Counted from the stretch's first letter, positions 24,817 to 36,188 are shown. The stretch is 64,000 nucleotides of DNA from CAZOAR01 sp964577985 (GCA_964577985.1 CAZOAR010000009.1:1-64000); one strand, 5' to 3'. Translations and numbers: made by a program. Notes: generated by a model from the letters alone, not told the origin.

Positions 24817-25886
24817 GCCTGCCCGGCTTCTTTTCTGACACCCTGGAGCTGCTCCCTCAATCGCGGAGTCATCTCCTCGTATACATACGCGAACATCTCC
24901 TCGACACCCCTGTCGCGAGTGGACTCGGCTATCTCAAGTTCGCGGGCAATTATCTCCTTTATCTCCTTCTCCAGCGCTTCTTCCCTTTTGTCGTCCCAGA
25001 TTCCTTTCGTCTTCATCAGTGCACGTATCCGGATCAGCGGGTCTTTCTTTTTCCACTCAGCGAGTTCCTCTTCGTCCCTGTATCTCGTAGGGTCGTCCGC
25101 GGTGGTGTGCGGACCGAACCTGTACGTTATGGCCTCGATCAACGTCGGACCGCCACCGGCGGCGGCTTTTTCCACCGCTCTCTTTGTGACTTCATGAACA
25201 GCAAGGACATCCATTCCATCCACACTCACTCCCTCGAACCCATACGAGACAGCTTTTTGAGCGATCGTCCCTGAAGCCGTCTGTTTTCTTCGGGGACACG
25301 ATATGGCGTACTGATTATTCGAGCAGAGGAAGACCACGGGTGCATTGAAGACACCGGCAAAGTTCAGCCCCTCATGGAAATCACCCTCCGAGGTTCCGCC
25401 GTCTCCAAAATAGACGAGCGTGACCAGGTCTTCTCCCCTCAAATGCGCCGCCATCGCGAAGCCGACTGCATGTATGATCTGGGTCGAGATGGGAACGGAA
25501 TAGGTAAAGACATTTACATCCTCAGGAATCCGGCTCCCCTCCTCATTCCCCTGCCACAACATAAGCGGGAGATGCATGGGCAGACCGTGAACCATAGAGG
25601 CACCGTGCTCCCTGTAGCTGGGGAAGAGCCAGTCCTGAGGCCTCAGGGCATACGCGCTGCCTACCTGGGCAGCCTCCTGTCCACTGCTCGGCGCGTAGGT
25701 CCCCATCCGTCCCTGTCTCTGCAGGCTCATACACCGCTCGTCACACCTCCTGGAGAGGAGCATCCACCTGTAAATGGAAAGGAGGTCCTCATCTCCTGCA
25801 GCCGGGACCTCCTTCACTTTCTGTTTACCTTCGGGGTCAAGTACGCCGAAGGGTTCCTCCACGGGTGAATATCCTGTACCTTCCAT
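24813..25886 (-). CDS. 2-oxoacid dehydrogenase E1 component, alpha subunit
   Basis: Thiamine-diphosphate subunit of 357 residues. The TPP motif begins GDGGTSEGDFHEGLNFAG and ends with NNQYAIS, and YRFGPHTTADDP contains the usual phosphorylation-loop region. SGQEAAQVGSA and PSYREHGA are typical of the alpha subunits of PDH/BCKDH. It is the first gene of the operon E1 alpha-E1 beta-E2-E3-cupin, driven by a good promoter at 26019-26046, about 125 bases upstream. Confidence 0.94.
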   Translation of the reverse strand: MEGTGYSPVEEPFGVLDPEGKQKVKEVPAAGDEDLLSIYRWMLLSRRCDERCMSLQRQGRMGTYAPSSGQEAAQVGSAYALRPQDWLFPSYREHGASMVHGLPMHLPLMLWQGNEEGSRIPEDVNVFTYSVPISTQIIHAVGFAMAAHLRGEDLVTLVYFGDGGTSEGDFHEGLNFAGVFNAPVVFLCSNNQYAISCPRRKQTASGTIAQKAVSYGFEGVSVDGMDVLAVHEVTKRAVEKAAAGGGPTLIEAITYRFGPHTTADDPTRYRDEEELAEWKKKDPLIRIRALMKTKGIWDDKREEALEKEIKEIIARELEIAESTRDRGVEEMFAYVYEEMTPRLREQLQGVRKEAGQA

Positions 25887-25922
25887 GGTCTGATTTCCCT
25901 GCCACTTTCTTCAATTCGATCT

Positions 25923-25937
25923 CGGGACAACGTCCCG
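25923..25937. repeat. Short inverted repeat in the 5' leader of the E1 alpha operon
   Basis: CGGGAC and GTCCCG flank a 3-base spacer. It lies between the promoter and the E1 alpha start, so it could be an operator half-site pair or a leader hairpin; no known consensus is recognised. Confidence 0.3.
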
Positions 25938-26018
25938 GATAAAACCTGCCTTATATAGATTCCAGACGAACAAGTCGGACCCGTGACGCAAGCACATTTC
26001 TTAACGAATGTCTGTTGA

Positions 26019-26046
26019 ATAATAGAATTGAGGTGTATAAAGTCAA
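26019..26046 (-). promoter_or_regulatory. sigma-70 promoter of the 2-oxoacid dehydrogenase operon
   Basis: The minus strand has -35 TTGACT (26041-26046), a 16-base spacer and -10 TATTAT (26019-26024). Transcription would begin near 26012. The -35 lies just 22 bases after the acs stop. Confidence 0.65.
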
Positions 26047-26067
26047 GCTGACGCGATCCCCGACCCG

Positions 26068-28035
<1,968 letters not shown>

Positions 28036-28050
28036 TATCTCTTCCTATTC

Positions 28051-29490
28051 TCAACTCAGTTTGAAACTCTTGAAGGCTTTGACGGTCATCCTCCAGAGCA
28101 ACCAGCCGTGGCTGAACCGGCTGATTTTGGTAGACCCATAACTTCGTTCCCTGTATCGGATTGGCACTTCCGCGATTTTCAGGTTCAGTTTGACCGCGCC
28201 GAAAATAAGGTCGAAATCACCGAATGGATCGAATTCACCGAAGAACGATCTGCCACTGCATATCTTTTCGTAGTCTTTTCTGAAGAGCACTTTGGTCCCG
28301 CATAACGTATCGCTGAACCTCTGCTCGAGTATTCCCGTGAAGAGATGGCTGAACAGTCTGTTGCCCAGGAGATTGAGAAAGCGCATCGCGCCTTTCCGCA
28401 TCGGATAAACGAGTCTCGAACCGTTAATAAACTCACCCCTGTCGGAGACAATAGCCTTGTAGAACTTGGGCAGGTCCTCGGGCGGGACCGTAAGGTCCGA
28501 GTCGAGGATCATCAGTATATCTCCATCGGCCGCCGCAAATCCCTTCCTGACAGCGTCCCCTTTCCCCACTCCGTCACCCTGGTGAATCAGCTTGATATCG
28601 CGGTCCGGATATTCCCGAATGACCCTTTCGATCTCGGCCACGGTCCCATCCTTCGAGTTCCCGTCCACGAAGATTATCTCGTCGTGCATGCCCATCTGGG
28701 GAGTCCGCTCGATAGCCGGCCCGATGTTTCCTTCTTCATCCTTGCACGGAACAACTATGGAACAGGTATACTGGCCCGAGAGGATCTCCCGGGGGGTTCT
28801 TTTCACCCGTGCTACCATCACCTCGAGCAGGGATAATCGTCTGAAAAACGGCAGTCGAGCGACTATGTGGTTGAAAAAGTAAGATATGAGCGGAATATAT
28901 TTGGGAAAGAGCACCCTGTACCCTTTCTTGATGATATCGTAGCCCGCCAGATAGAAGAGATTCTCGATATCATCGAGCGGAAGCCAGTTCTGGAGCCGCT
29001 GTGGCATTTTCATCCCTGTCCGCTCCCCGAATTTCAGGATCGGCTCCCAGAGGTAGTTATAATAGTCGACTATTATTCGTGTGCCCGGATGTGTGGCACT
29101 CTTGAGGTTATCCAGGAAGATCTGAATGTCATCGAGTTCGCCAAGCAGAGAAGAAAGGATTATGTGATCAAAGGTCTCTTCAAACGTCTCGAGAGAGGCA
29201 TCCATCTCCCTGAAATCCATGTCGGGATACCTGGCCGAGGCGATCTTGACCATTTCAGGGCTGATGTCAACACCCACCCCCCGGGAGGGCCTCATGGACG
29301 CGAGCAGGTCTCCCGTGCCGCACCCTATCTCGAGGACGCTGGATCCCTCCGGTATCTGAAACCTGTAGAAGCTCTCCAACTCCTTGTAGAAGTAGCTGTT
29401 TCCTGCCTTCCACCTGTCTCTGTCTCCGGCGACGGAATCGTAGTGCTTCCTGATGTCCGTCAGATCTTCTTCCTGTTTGCCTCGTACCAT
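28051..29490 (-). CDS. Fused SAM methyltransferase and family 2 glycosyltransferase
   Basis: One 479-residue chain with two enzymes. Residues about 40-170 are a class I methyltransferase (VLEIGCGTGDLLASM, GVDISPEMV). Residues about 235-460 are a GT2 domain resembling polyprenyl-phosphate glycosyltransferases (CSIVVPCKDEEGNIGPAI, VDGNSKDGT, LDSDLTVPPEDL, NGSRLVYPM). It probably modifies and transfers a sugar onto a lipid carrier or surface glycan. The ATG at 29490 overlaps the preceding epimerase by 31 bases; no later ATG precedes the methyltransferase fold. Confidence 0.88.
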   Translation of the reverse strand: MVRGKQEEDLTDIRKHYDSVAGDRDRWKAGNSYFYKELESFYRFQIPEGSSVLEIGCGTGDLLASMRPSRGVGVDISPEMVKIASARYPDMDFREMDASLETFEETFDHIILSSLLGELDDIQIFLDNLKSATHPGTRIIVDYYNYLWEPILKFGERTGMKMPQRLQNWLPLDDIENLFYLAGYDIIKKGYRVLFPKYIPLISYFFNHIVARLPFFRRLSLLEVMVARVKRTPREILSGQYTCSIVVPCKDEEGNIGPAIERTPQMGMHDEIIFVDGNSKDGTVAEIERVIREYPDRDIKLIHQGDGVGKGDAVRKGFAAADGDILMILDSDLTVPPEDLPKFYKAIVSDRGEFINGSRLVYPMRKGAMRFLNLLGNRLFSHLFTGILEQRFSDTLCGTKVLFRKDYEKICSGRSFFGEFDPFGDFDLIFGAVKLNLKIAEVPIRYRERSYGSTKISRFSHGWLLWRMTVKAFKSFKLS

Positions 29491-30407
29491 TCTATGGTCC
29501 TCTTCAGCCCTTCCTTGAAGTCAACTCTGGCTTCGAATCCAAACAGCTTCTTTGCCTTGGTCGTATCAAGCCGGCGTCGTGGTTGTCCGTCGGGTCGGGT
29601 GCTGTCCCAGGTGACCCCGCCCTCGAACCTCGTAAGAGAGACTATAAGACCAACCAGGTTTCTTATCGATATCTCAAAACCCGCCCCAAGATTTATGGGC
29701 TCGCTGCTGTTATACTTCTCCACCGCCAGCACTATGCCCCGGGCCGCGTCCTCCACGAAAAGGAACTCCCGCGTCGCCTTTCCCGTCCCCCAGACCTCTA
29801 TGCCGGCTGCTCGCTCCTCTCTTGCATCGATACACTTCTTGATCAGCGCTGGTATAACGTGGGATGAGTCCGGGTTGAAATTGTCACCCGGTCCATACAG
29901 GTTCACGGGCAGGAGGACGATGGAGTTGTAGCCATATTGCTGCCGATAAGCGAGGGACTGCACGGCCATCATCTTCTTGGCAAGGCCGTATGGGGCGTTC
30001 GTTTCCTCGGGGTAACCATCCCAGAAGTCCTCTTCCCTGAACGGTACCGGCGTATGCTTCGGATAGGAGCAGATGGTCCCGATACCAACGAACTTCTCCA
30101 CATTGCTCAACCTGGCCTGCTCCATCAGCTGAACACCCATAAGGAGATTCTTGTAGAAATACTCTCCCGGATGCTCCCGGTTCGCGCCTATGCCGCCAAC
30201 GACAGCGGCGAGATGGATAATGACGTCGGGCCTCCCTTCATCGATCATGCGGCGAATGTCTTCCAGCTTGACCAGGTCATACTCGCTGCTCCTGGGCACC
30301 ATGATCTCCGACGCGCCCTGTTCCTCAAGCCTTCGAACCACCTCTTTCCCGAGAAAACCCGCGCCGCCGGTGACGATGAACCGTTTCCTGCTGAAGTATT
30401 CTGACAC
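29460..30407 (-). CDS. NAD(P)-dependent sugar-nucleotide epimerase, GDP-L-fucose synthase-like
   Basis: Extended short-chain dehydrogenase/reductase with Rossmann motif VTGGAGFLGKEVV, HLAAVVGGI, the catalytic YxxxK in APYGLAKKMM, and PVNLYGPGDNF. The sequence VGGIGAN and the GTICSYP region match GDP-L-fucose synthase (WcaG/Fcl), which epimerises and reduces GDP-4-keto-6-deoxymannose. The associated GMD dehydratase is not in the window, so the exact sugar is open. Directly upstream of the methyltransferase-glycosyltransferase, so both likely serve surface polysaccharide. Confidence 0.9.
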   Translation of the reverse strand: MSEYFSRKRFIVTGGAGFLGKEVVRRLEEQGASEIMVPRSSEYDLVKLEDIRRMIDEGRPDVIIHLAAVVGGIGANREHPGEYFYKNLLMGVQLMEQARLSNVEKFVGIGTICSYPKHTPVPFREEDFWDGYPEETNAPYGLAKKMMAVQSLAYRQQYGYNSIVLLPVNLYGPGDNFNPDSSHVIPALIKKCIDAREERAAGIEVWGTGKATREFLFVEDAARGIVLAVEKYNSSEPINLGAGFEISIRNLVGLIVSLTRFEGGVTWDSTRPDGQPRRRLDTTKAKKLFGFEARVDFKEGLKRTIEWYEANRKKI

Positions 30408-30452
30408 TCAGATCCCCGTATAACTTCAATGATCGCAGAAGGGTAAGTTTAA

Positions 30453-30481
30453 ATTCTAAGTCTGGATCGGGTTGTCCGCAA
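30453..30481 (-). promoter_or_regulatory. Candidate promoter of the epimerase-glycosyltransferase-acs transcript
   Basis: -35 TTGCGG (30476-30481), 17-base spacer and -10 TAGAAT (30453-30458) on the minus strand, about 45 bases before the epimerase start. The -35 is weak. Confidence 0.35.
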
Positions 30482-30566
30482 GACAAATGAAGGCCCGCGA
30501 CCACTCAAAGGATCGTTCTTCCCGGGTCATCCGCACTTCGAGCCTGCCAGCTGATATCGCGAGGCA

Positions 30567-31985
30567 TCAGGGTGGGGGCAGGCGGTAAATGCCGTTGTCG
30601 GGGCCGGAACCGTCACCCCATATGACAGAAGCGAACGCGGCACTCTGATCGGCGTTGAAGGCCACATAGCCTGCGTCCGCCTCGGTATATCCATAATTCG
30701 GAGAATCCGACAACCCGCTGTCCCAGTTCTTGATCCAGGTCGTAGCACCGGAACTGCTCGCGTACACTTTGCTCCTGTCCGATGTCGGGTTACCTGTGTC
30801 ACTCAGACTCACACCCACGAGGAGGATATTCGGATTGACCGGGCTGATCGACACAGGTCCGGCATTTGTCGCTCCATCGTTGAAATCATCAGTGACGACC
30901 GGCAGTCCGTTGCTTCTCCTCGCCCACGAGCCGCTCTCGTAATGATAGACTCCCCTGCTGCCTGATTTTATATACGTCGTATCGAGCAGGGCCTCTATCC
31001 CGGCGCCGATGTGCGACGCGTATACCCCGGGACTCCCCGAGGGGACAGCAGTCAGATGAAGCTGTGAAACCGACAGGCGGGCGAGAGAGAAAGAATCATT
31101 GTTCTGACTCACCTGAGGTAATCCGGAGCTGAGTTCTGTCCAGCTCCCGCTTGCCTTGCTCGTCGAATAGAACATCCTGCCATTCGTCCTTGCCGTCTGG
31201 CCTCCGAAGAGCACGACGTTTACTTCGTGATCACTCATCCCGATCAGGACGATGTTCGGGTTCTGCGGGATTACCGCGATGCTCGCAACGGTCGCGGTAT
31301 GGCTCACGGAGTCGAAGAAGTCGATCGGGTCGTATCGAGCTGGAAGACCCGAATTATTGGCCGTCCAGGAGGCGCCACCATTGGTACTCCTGTAAAAGCC
31401 GGGGTGATCGCCCGATCCGGAGAAAAGGTCTATGCCATTGGCGTTTGCCACGCCGCAGTATACAATGTCCGGATCCGTCGGGTCGACTGCCACCGCAAGA
31501 ACCGCCCATGTTGAATTCGGGAAGGACTGCGAGTTGTGGTTTATCCCCGTGTTGACGGCAGTCCAGGTCACACCGCCATTCACGGTCTTCATGACCCCCT
31601 CGACATTCGTCGCAATGTATACGATATCGGAATTCGTCGGCGATATGGCGATGTCGAGCGCGTTTGTCTCGGGGGTCAGTACCGCATCATTTACCTGAGT
31701 CCAGGTGACACCCATGTCGGTACTCTTGAAGACCCCCTGCGCAGGATCGATATAGGTATCTATCGGATCCGGGATATTGGAAGTCAGTGCCCACACTACA
31801 TTCGGGTCGTTCGGATCGCACGCGACCTTGCCGAACGGTCTATTCTCGAGGGCTCCGTTGACGAGGGATGTGGGTCCCCAGACAAACTGTGCGAACACCC
31901 GGGTAGAGCAAAGGAGCAGAACCAGGGACGCCAGAAAAAGAACACCCCCGAACATTCTGGTGGACCTGCACACTGATCGTATCAT
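30567..31985 (-). CDS. Secreted BNR/sortilin-type beta-propeller protein
   Basis: About 472 residues with a signal peptide (MFGGVLFLASLVLLLCSTRVFAQ) and repeated blades of the pattern NPNIVxxG...GVxxSTxGGxxW, including Asp-box-like STDMGVTWT, TVNGGVTWTAV and STNGGASWT. Such propellers bind ligands or act as glycosidases; no catalytic set is recognisable. ATG at 31985 is chosen because GGAGG precedes it and the promoter (32050-32078) lies downstream of the alternative start at 32090. The protein ends with the last blade, without a sorting or anchor domain. Confidence 0.78.
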   Translation of the reverse strand: MIRSVCRSTRMFGGVLFLASLVLLLCSTRVFAQFVWGPTSLVNGALENRPFGKVACDPNDPNVVWALTSNIPDPIDTYIDPAQGVFKSTDMGVTWTQVNDAVLTPETNALDIAISPTNSDIVYIATNVEGVMKTVNGGVTWTAVNTGINHNSQSFPNSTWAVLAVAVDPTDPDIVYCGVANANGIDLFSGSGDHPGFYRSTNGGASWTANNSGLPARYDPIDFFDSVSHTATVASIAVIPQNPNIVLIGMSDHEVNVVLFGGQTARTNGRMFYSTSKASGSWTELSSGLPQVSQNNDSFSLARLSVSQLHLTAVPSGSPGVYASHIGAGIEALLDTTYIKSGSRGVYHYESGSWARRSNGLPVVTDDFNDGATNAGPVSISPVNPNILLVGVSLSDTGNPTSDRSKVYASSSGATTWIKNWDSGLSDSPNYGYTEADAGYVAFNADQSAAFASVIWGDGSGPDNGIYRLPPP

Positions 31986-32049
31986 CTTATCCGAACCTCC
32001 GGTCCTGAAGTGTGAGTTGTTGACAAAAATGCCATTCAGACGGTCATCA

Positions 32050-32078
32050 ATTCTACCACAGTCAGAAATTATTGTCAA
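32050..32078 (-). promoter_or_regulatory. sigma-70 promoter of the beta-propeller gene
   Basis: The minus strand carries perfect -35 TTGACA (32073-32078), a 17-base spacer and -10 TAGAAT (32050-32055). Its -35 lies only five bases from the -35 of the divergent promoter at 32084-32111. Confidence 0.75.
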
Positions 32079-32083
32079 GGCGC

Positions 32084-32111
32084 TGGACATATCGCCGGGA
32101 GATCATATAAT
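32084..32111 (+). promoter_or_regulatory. sigma-70 promoter of the GAF-protein gene
   Basis: TGGACA (32084-32089), a 16-base spacer and perfect -10 TATAAT (32106-32111), about 60 bases before the ATG. Confidence 0.7.
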
Positions 32112-32173
32112 ATGCCTGGGGGGGGGCGCCTGAAAAGCGATTTACATGGAGACAGTCCCCGCAGGGAGAATCG

Positions 32174-32653
32174 ATGGCGAGAAGAAAAGATGAAATCAGG
32201 GTCGCGGATGCACTGAGGAGAGCAGAGGCTCACGCCAGAGAGGGCGGAGACCCTCTCCAGGTCATATGCGATACGCTTCAGAAGGAACACGCGCACTATG
32301 ACTGGGTCGGAATATACAAGGTTGAAGGCGACATGTTGCGTCTGGCAGCGTTTTCCGGTCCGTCAGAAACCGAGCACACCAGCATCAGGGTTGGTGATGG
32401 CATCTGCGGGAGCGCAGCGAAGAGCGGCAGGACCGAACTGGTTGGCGACGTCAATGACGACAGCCGATATATAGCGTGCTTTCCGTCGACACGATCCGAG
32501 ATTGTGGTTCCGATCAAGAGAGGCGAAGACACCATAGGTGAGATCGATATAGACAGCGACAAACCGTGCGCCTTCTCTGAGGCAGACATAACACTCCTGG
32601 AGGCTGTGGCTTCGTCAATTGCCGGGTTCATCTGCGACGACACTTCTACCTGA
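32174..32653 (+). CDS. GAF-domain protein, free methionine-(R)-sulfoxide reductase-like
   Basis: A single GAF domain of 159 residues. The spacing of GICGSAAKSG, YIACFPSTRSEIVVPI and IGEIDIDSDKPCAF is that of fRMsr (YebR/MsrC), which reduces free methionine-R-sulfoxide. The Cys of IAC matches the catalytic Cys118 of the E. coli enzyme and that of GICG matches Cys94; the third (Cys84) is absent here, replaced in TEHTSIRVG. It may therefore work with a two-Cys mechanism or be a ligand-binding GAF. It is transcribed alone and convergent with the GGDEF-ATPase gene. Confidence 0.8.
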   Translation: MARRKDEIRVADALRRAEAHAREGGDPLQVICDTLQKEHAHYDWVGIYKVEGDMLRLAAFSGPSETEHTSIRVGDGICGSAAKSGRTELVGDVNDDSRYIACFPSTRSEIVVPIKRGEDTIGEIDIDSDKPCAFSEADITLLEAVASSIAGFICDDTST

Positions 32654-32761
32654 TTTGAGCGCGGCCTTTGCCGGCAGAACCGGCACCCACACTCTGAGGG
32701 CTACAGGCATGCGGTTCACTCCTGTATCGGAGACAATCAGAGACGAGATTACGAGCTGTTC

Positions 32762-35700
32762 TCACGCTTTGTCAACCATCTCCCGTCTCTCTGCTGCCGG
32801 ATCCTCTACACCAGCGGCCGAGAGGATTTTTTCCACCTCGCCCAGGCTCCGATAGCCATTTTTCAGTTCCTGGTTCTGCAGCCCGGAGAGGATTTCCCTG
32901 ACGACCCTGACTGCCTTCGAGAGGGCTTCTGCAGCGTCGTCCGCATCTTCTGTGATATCCCATTTCAGGACGTACGCATGTTGAAGGAGCAGCAGATTCC
33001 CTGCACGGGGGAGGAGTCCGAGCGATTTTTCAACCTCCACAAGGGCCTCCGCTCTTTTCCCCTTCGAATTGAGCACTCTCGCTGCGAGCAGGGACGCCCT
33101 GGCCTGAAACACAGGGGTACCGGACTCATCAGCAAGGCGAATCAGTTCTTCGCAGATCATCTCCGCCTTTGACAGGTCACCGTTATCGAGCCACGCATTC
33201 CCGAGATCAAAGAGTGAATTCAATGTGAAGTCATTCTTTCCCACCTTTCTCGAAAACCTCAGGGAGTTCTTCAGGAATCTGAGTCCTCTGACGGTCTCGC
33301 CCCCAAGATGAAGGTCGACACCGATATTGCGCAGGATGTCACACTCCACGTATCTTTCGCCGACTTCCTTCACAATCTTCAGCGCATTCTTATGATAACT
33401 GAGAGCCTCGTCTACAAGGCCGAATACCTGATATATCTCACCCAGGTTGTTGTAGTTGTATGCGAGCAAGGCACGGTTCTTGATCTCCCGTGAAAGGACG
33501 ATCGACTCCTGATATGCTCTGACGGACTCCTTGATCCTGCCGAGAGAATAATAGACTGCACCCAGATTGTTGAGATTAAGCGACAGAAGCTGCTTGTCCC
33601 CATTCTTCTCCAGGCGTTTCAACGCCTTCAGAAAGAACTTCACTGCTTCATTGTAGTTACCCACGAACCAGTGGTAAACGCCGATGTTGCTCAATACACG
33701 TGTTGCGGCCTTGTCATCTTTGAGCTCGCTGCTCAACTGAAGCGACTCTTCATAGCAGTCCAGGGCTCTTTCATGCTGACCAAGATACAGGGTGACCCCT
33801 CCAAGCTCGGTCAGGGCAAGCATCATTATGGACTTGTCCTCGAGGTCGCGTCCGATTTTCAGAGCCGACTCCGCCCACCGCATGGCCTCTTCCAGGTTTC
33901 CTCTCGTTGACAACGAACTCGAGATATAGACCATGGCCTTCGCTTCCAGGTCCTTCCTCGCTGCCTCCCTGCCACTCTTCAGCATCGCGTGAAAATCGTC
34001 CATGTATTCCGGATACTCCCCGAGCGCGAAGAGTCGTTTTCCCCGCTTCTCGAAGAAGACGGCCGCCCTGTCGTGCGGGTATGGGACAAATGCCTCATCG
34101 AGCATCTCCAGCGCTGAGGTGTAGAATCTCACCGCCTCCCTGTATGCATAAACCTCCCTGGCACGCTTTCCGGCAAGCGACGCGTAGTGAATTGCCTTCT
34201 TCAGCTCCCCCGCCTTCTGAAAATGGTTTGAAAGGACCCCGTAGTAATTGGAAAGAGATTTTGCATGGATGAGCTCCAGCACCTCCCCCACCTTCTTGTG
34301 GAGCACCCTTCGCTTCTCCTGGCCAAGGCTCTTGTAGAGGAAGCTGCTGGTCAGGAGTGGCGTAAATACATAGCGATCGTCCTCCACTGTGCCGCATTCT
34401 TTTATCAATCCGGCACTGACAGCCAGGTCGATAATGTCGAGGAGATAACCTTCGTTCTTTCCTGATATCGCCATCAGTACGCTGAAATCGAATTCATGAC
34501 CTATTACAGACGCATATGACAGGATCGACTTGACCTCAGAGTCCAGACCGGCGAGGTTTCTTGCGAAGAGGTCGACTATGTTAGGCGGGATGATGTCATC
34601 GAGAGTAACCTGGTCACTTGACTGCGGATTCGCGATCAGGTCCTGTTTTTCTCTGTAGAGATAGTTGAGTATCTCTTGCGCAAATAGCGGGTTGCCCTCG
34701 CTCAAGTGCACGATCTTCTCCTTGAACGCGGGATCGAGCCTGGCTCCCGACATCTTCTTGTCGATCAGCGCATAGATTTCCACTTCCTTGAGTCCGGAGA
34801 GGCAGATCTCCCGGAGGAAGCTCTCTTCATTCAACAACTGTAGGCCCTGCTGCAAAGCCATTCCGGATGCGTCAACGTTCCTTACGTCTCCATCTCTGAT
34901 CGTGCCGCAGATGAGCACTCCTCTATCGCGCAGTTTCCTTCCCAGATACTTCAACAGCCTCAGGCTGGATGGGTCGACCCACTGAAGATTCTCCAGGGAA
35001 ATCATAATTGACCTGGAGGAAGATATCGTGTTCAGAAAGGATGAGAAGGTCTCGTACATCCTGAACTCTTCATGATTCTGTTCATCCCTCAGTCCCTTCT
35101 CTTCTTCGACGCCGTCACCCCTCCCCTTTTCCCTCCGCAGTACGCTCCGCACTTCTTCGCGCCATGGCTCGGGCATCTCCTCTATGAGGAAAGAGTTATC
35201 GCTCTTCTCGAAGACGCTCTCCACGACCTGAATCAGGGGACAGAAAGGAATGTCCTTTGTCTCGGGGAAGCAGTTTCCCTTCAGGATGGAAAAACCCTTT
35301 GCCGCAGCCTTCTCTTCGACTTCCGTAAGTATCTGGGTCTTTCCCATGCCCAGATCGCCACGGATCAGGACGAACTGGCCTGCACCGCCTGCCGCCAGGT
35401 CAAGAATCCCGAGGAGTTCTTTTCTCTCTTTCTTCCGTCCGATAACAGGAAGACTTTCGTTGTTCACGCAATCTTTCCTGTCTGTGAACCCGGCCTCTAC
35501 CGCCTCGCTGTATGCCTTGAATGGACGAGACATTTTCTTTGCGAAATAAAGTGCTTTGTCGGCCTTATCTATCAACTCATCTATCTCATCTGCGTCATCC
35601 GGAAAAACGGCGTAGCCGGTGCTGACCGATACCCCGGGAATCGGGACCTCCAGTTTAGTCTTCCAGGGATGACCCGACATGTTCCTGTCGATCCGAACCG

Positions 35701-36088
35701 CCACATTGCGGCATTCATCCTCTTCAACTCCGGGGAGGATGAACACAAACTCATCGCCAGCGTACCTGCATACGACATCTATATCACGGATAGAGGTTGC
35801 CAGGACCCCTGCTATTTCCACCAGGGCCCTGTCACCGACGGGATGACCGAAACGATCGTTTATCTCTTTGAAATCATCGACATCAGCCATCATCAATGAG
35901 AATGGCCGCTTCTGCCTCTTCCATCTGCGACATTCCTCGTCCAGTCGATGGCGAAAATATCTCCTGTTGTAAAGACGTGTCAGTTCATCTTTTACAACAA
36001 GTTGCTGGAGTTTGGCCACATCCAGAAAGCTACCGAGGGCAGTATCTTCGCTTTCGCAATGCTCTTTTCTATCACCGTTCTGCGGCAT
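32762..36088 (-). CDS. GGDEF diguanylate cyclase - ATPase - TPR fusion
   Basis: A 1108-residue cytosolic protein in three parts. Residues about 30-190: GGDEF domain with active motif YAGDEFVF (AGDEF variant) and an inhibitory I-site RDID exactly five residues before it, so it should make and sense c-di-GMP. Residues about 215-560: a predicted STAND/AAA-type ATPase with P-loop RGDLGMGKTQ and a Walker B-like SIMISLENLQW. Residues about 600-1050: a run of TPRs (for example DKQLLSLNLNNLGAVYYSLG). The rear resembles the ATPase-TPR part of class III cyclases and LuxR-type MalT-like activators. No transmembrane segment or receiver domain. It has its own promoter at 36236-36264. Confidence 0.9.
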   Translation of the reverse strand: MPQNGDRKEHCESEDTALGSFLDVAKLQQLVVKDELTRLYNRRYFRHRLDEECRRWKRQKRPFSLMMADVDDFKEINDRFGHPVGDRALVEIAGVLATSIRDIDVVCRYAGDEFVFILPGVEEDECRNVAVRIDRNMSGHPWKTKLEVPIPGVSVSTGYAVFPDDADEIDELIDKADKALYFAKKMSRPFKAYSEAVEAGFTDRKDCVNNESLPVIGRKKERKELLGILDLAAGGAGQFVLIRGDLGMGKTQILTEVEEKAAAKGFSILKGNCFPETKDIPFCPLIQVVESVFEKSDNSFLIEEMPEPWREEVRSVLRREKGRGDGVEEEKGLRDEQNHEEFRMYETFSSFLNTISSSRSIMISLENLQWVDPSSLRLLKYLGRKLRDRGVLICGTIRDGDVRNVDASGMALQQGLQLLNEESFLREICLSGLKEVEIYALIDKKMSGARLDPAFKEKIVHLSEGNPLFAQEILNYLYREKQDLIANPQSSDQVTLDDIIPPNIVDLFARNLAGLDSEVKSILSYASVIGHEFDFSVLMAISGKNEGYLLDIIDLAVSAGLIKECGTVEDDRYVFTPLLTSSFLYKSLGQEKRRVLHKKVGEVLELIHAKSLSNYYGVLSNHFQKAGELKKAIHYASLAGKRAREVYAYREAVRFYTSALEMLDEAFVPYPHDRAAVFFEKRGKRLFALGEYPEYMDDFHAMLKSGREAARKDLEAKAMVYISSSLSTRGNLEEAMRWAESALKIGRDLEDKSIMMLALTELGGVTLYLGQHERALDCYEESLQLSSELKDDKAATRVLSNIGVYHWFVGNYNEAVKFFLKALKRLEKNGDKQLLSLNLNNLGAVYYSLGRIKESVRAYQESIVLSREIKNRALLAYNYNNLGEIYQVFGLVDEALSYHKNALKIVKEVGERYVECDILRNIGVDLHLGGETVRGLRFLKNSLRFSRKVGKNDFTLNSLFDLGNAWLDNGDLSKAEMICEELIRLADESGTPVFQARASLLAARVLNSKGKRAEALVEVEKSLGLLPRAGNLLLLQHAYVLKWDITEDADDAAEALSKAVRVVREILSGLQNQELKNGYRSLGEVEKILSAAGVEDPAAERREMVDKA

Positions 36089-36188
36089 TTCGCCAACCCG
36101 ATGCTTGAGACAAGGTGCTGTTGTGTGGCATCTGGAAACCAGAAACTGTCGTAAAAAAGGCGATTGAGGCGGGACCAGGAGGTTGAGT

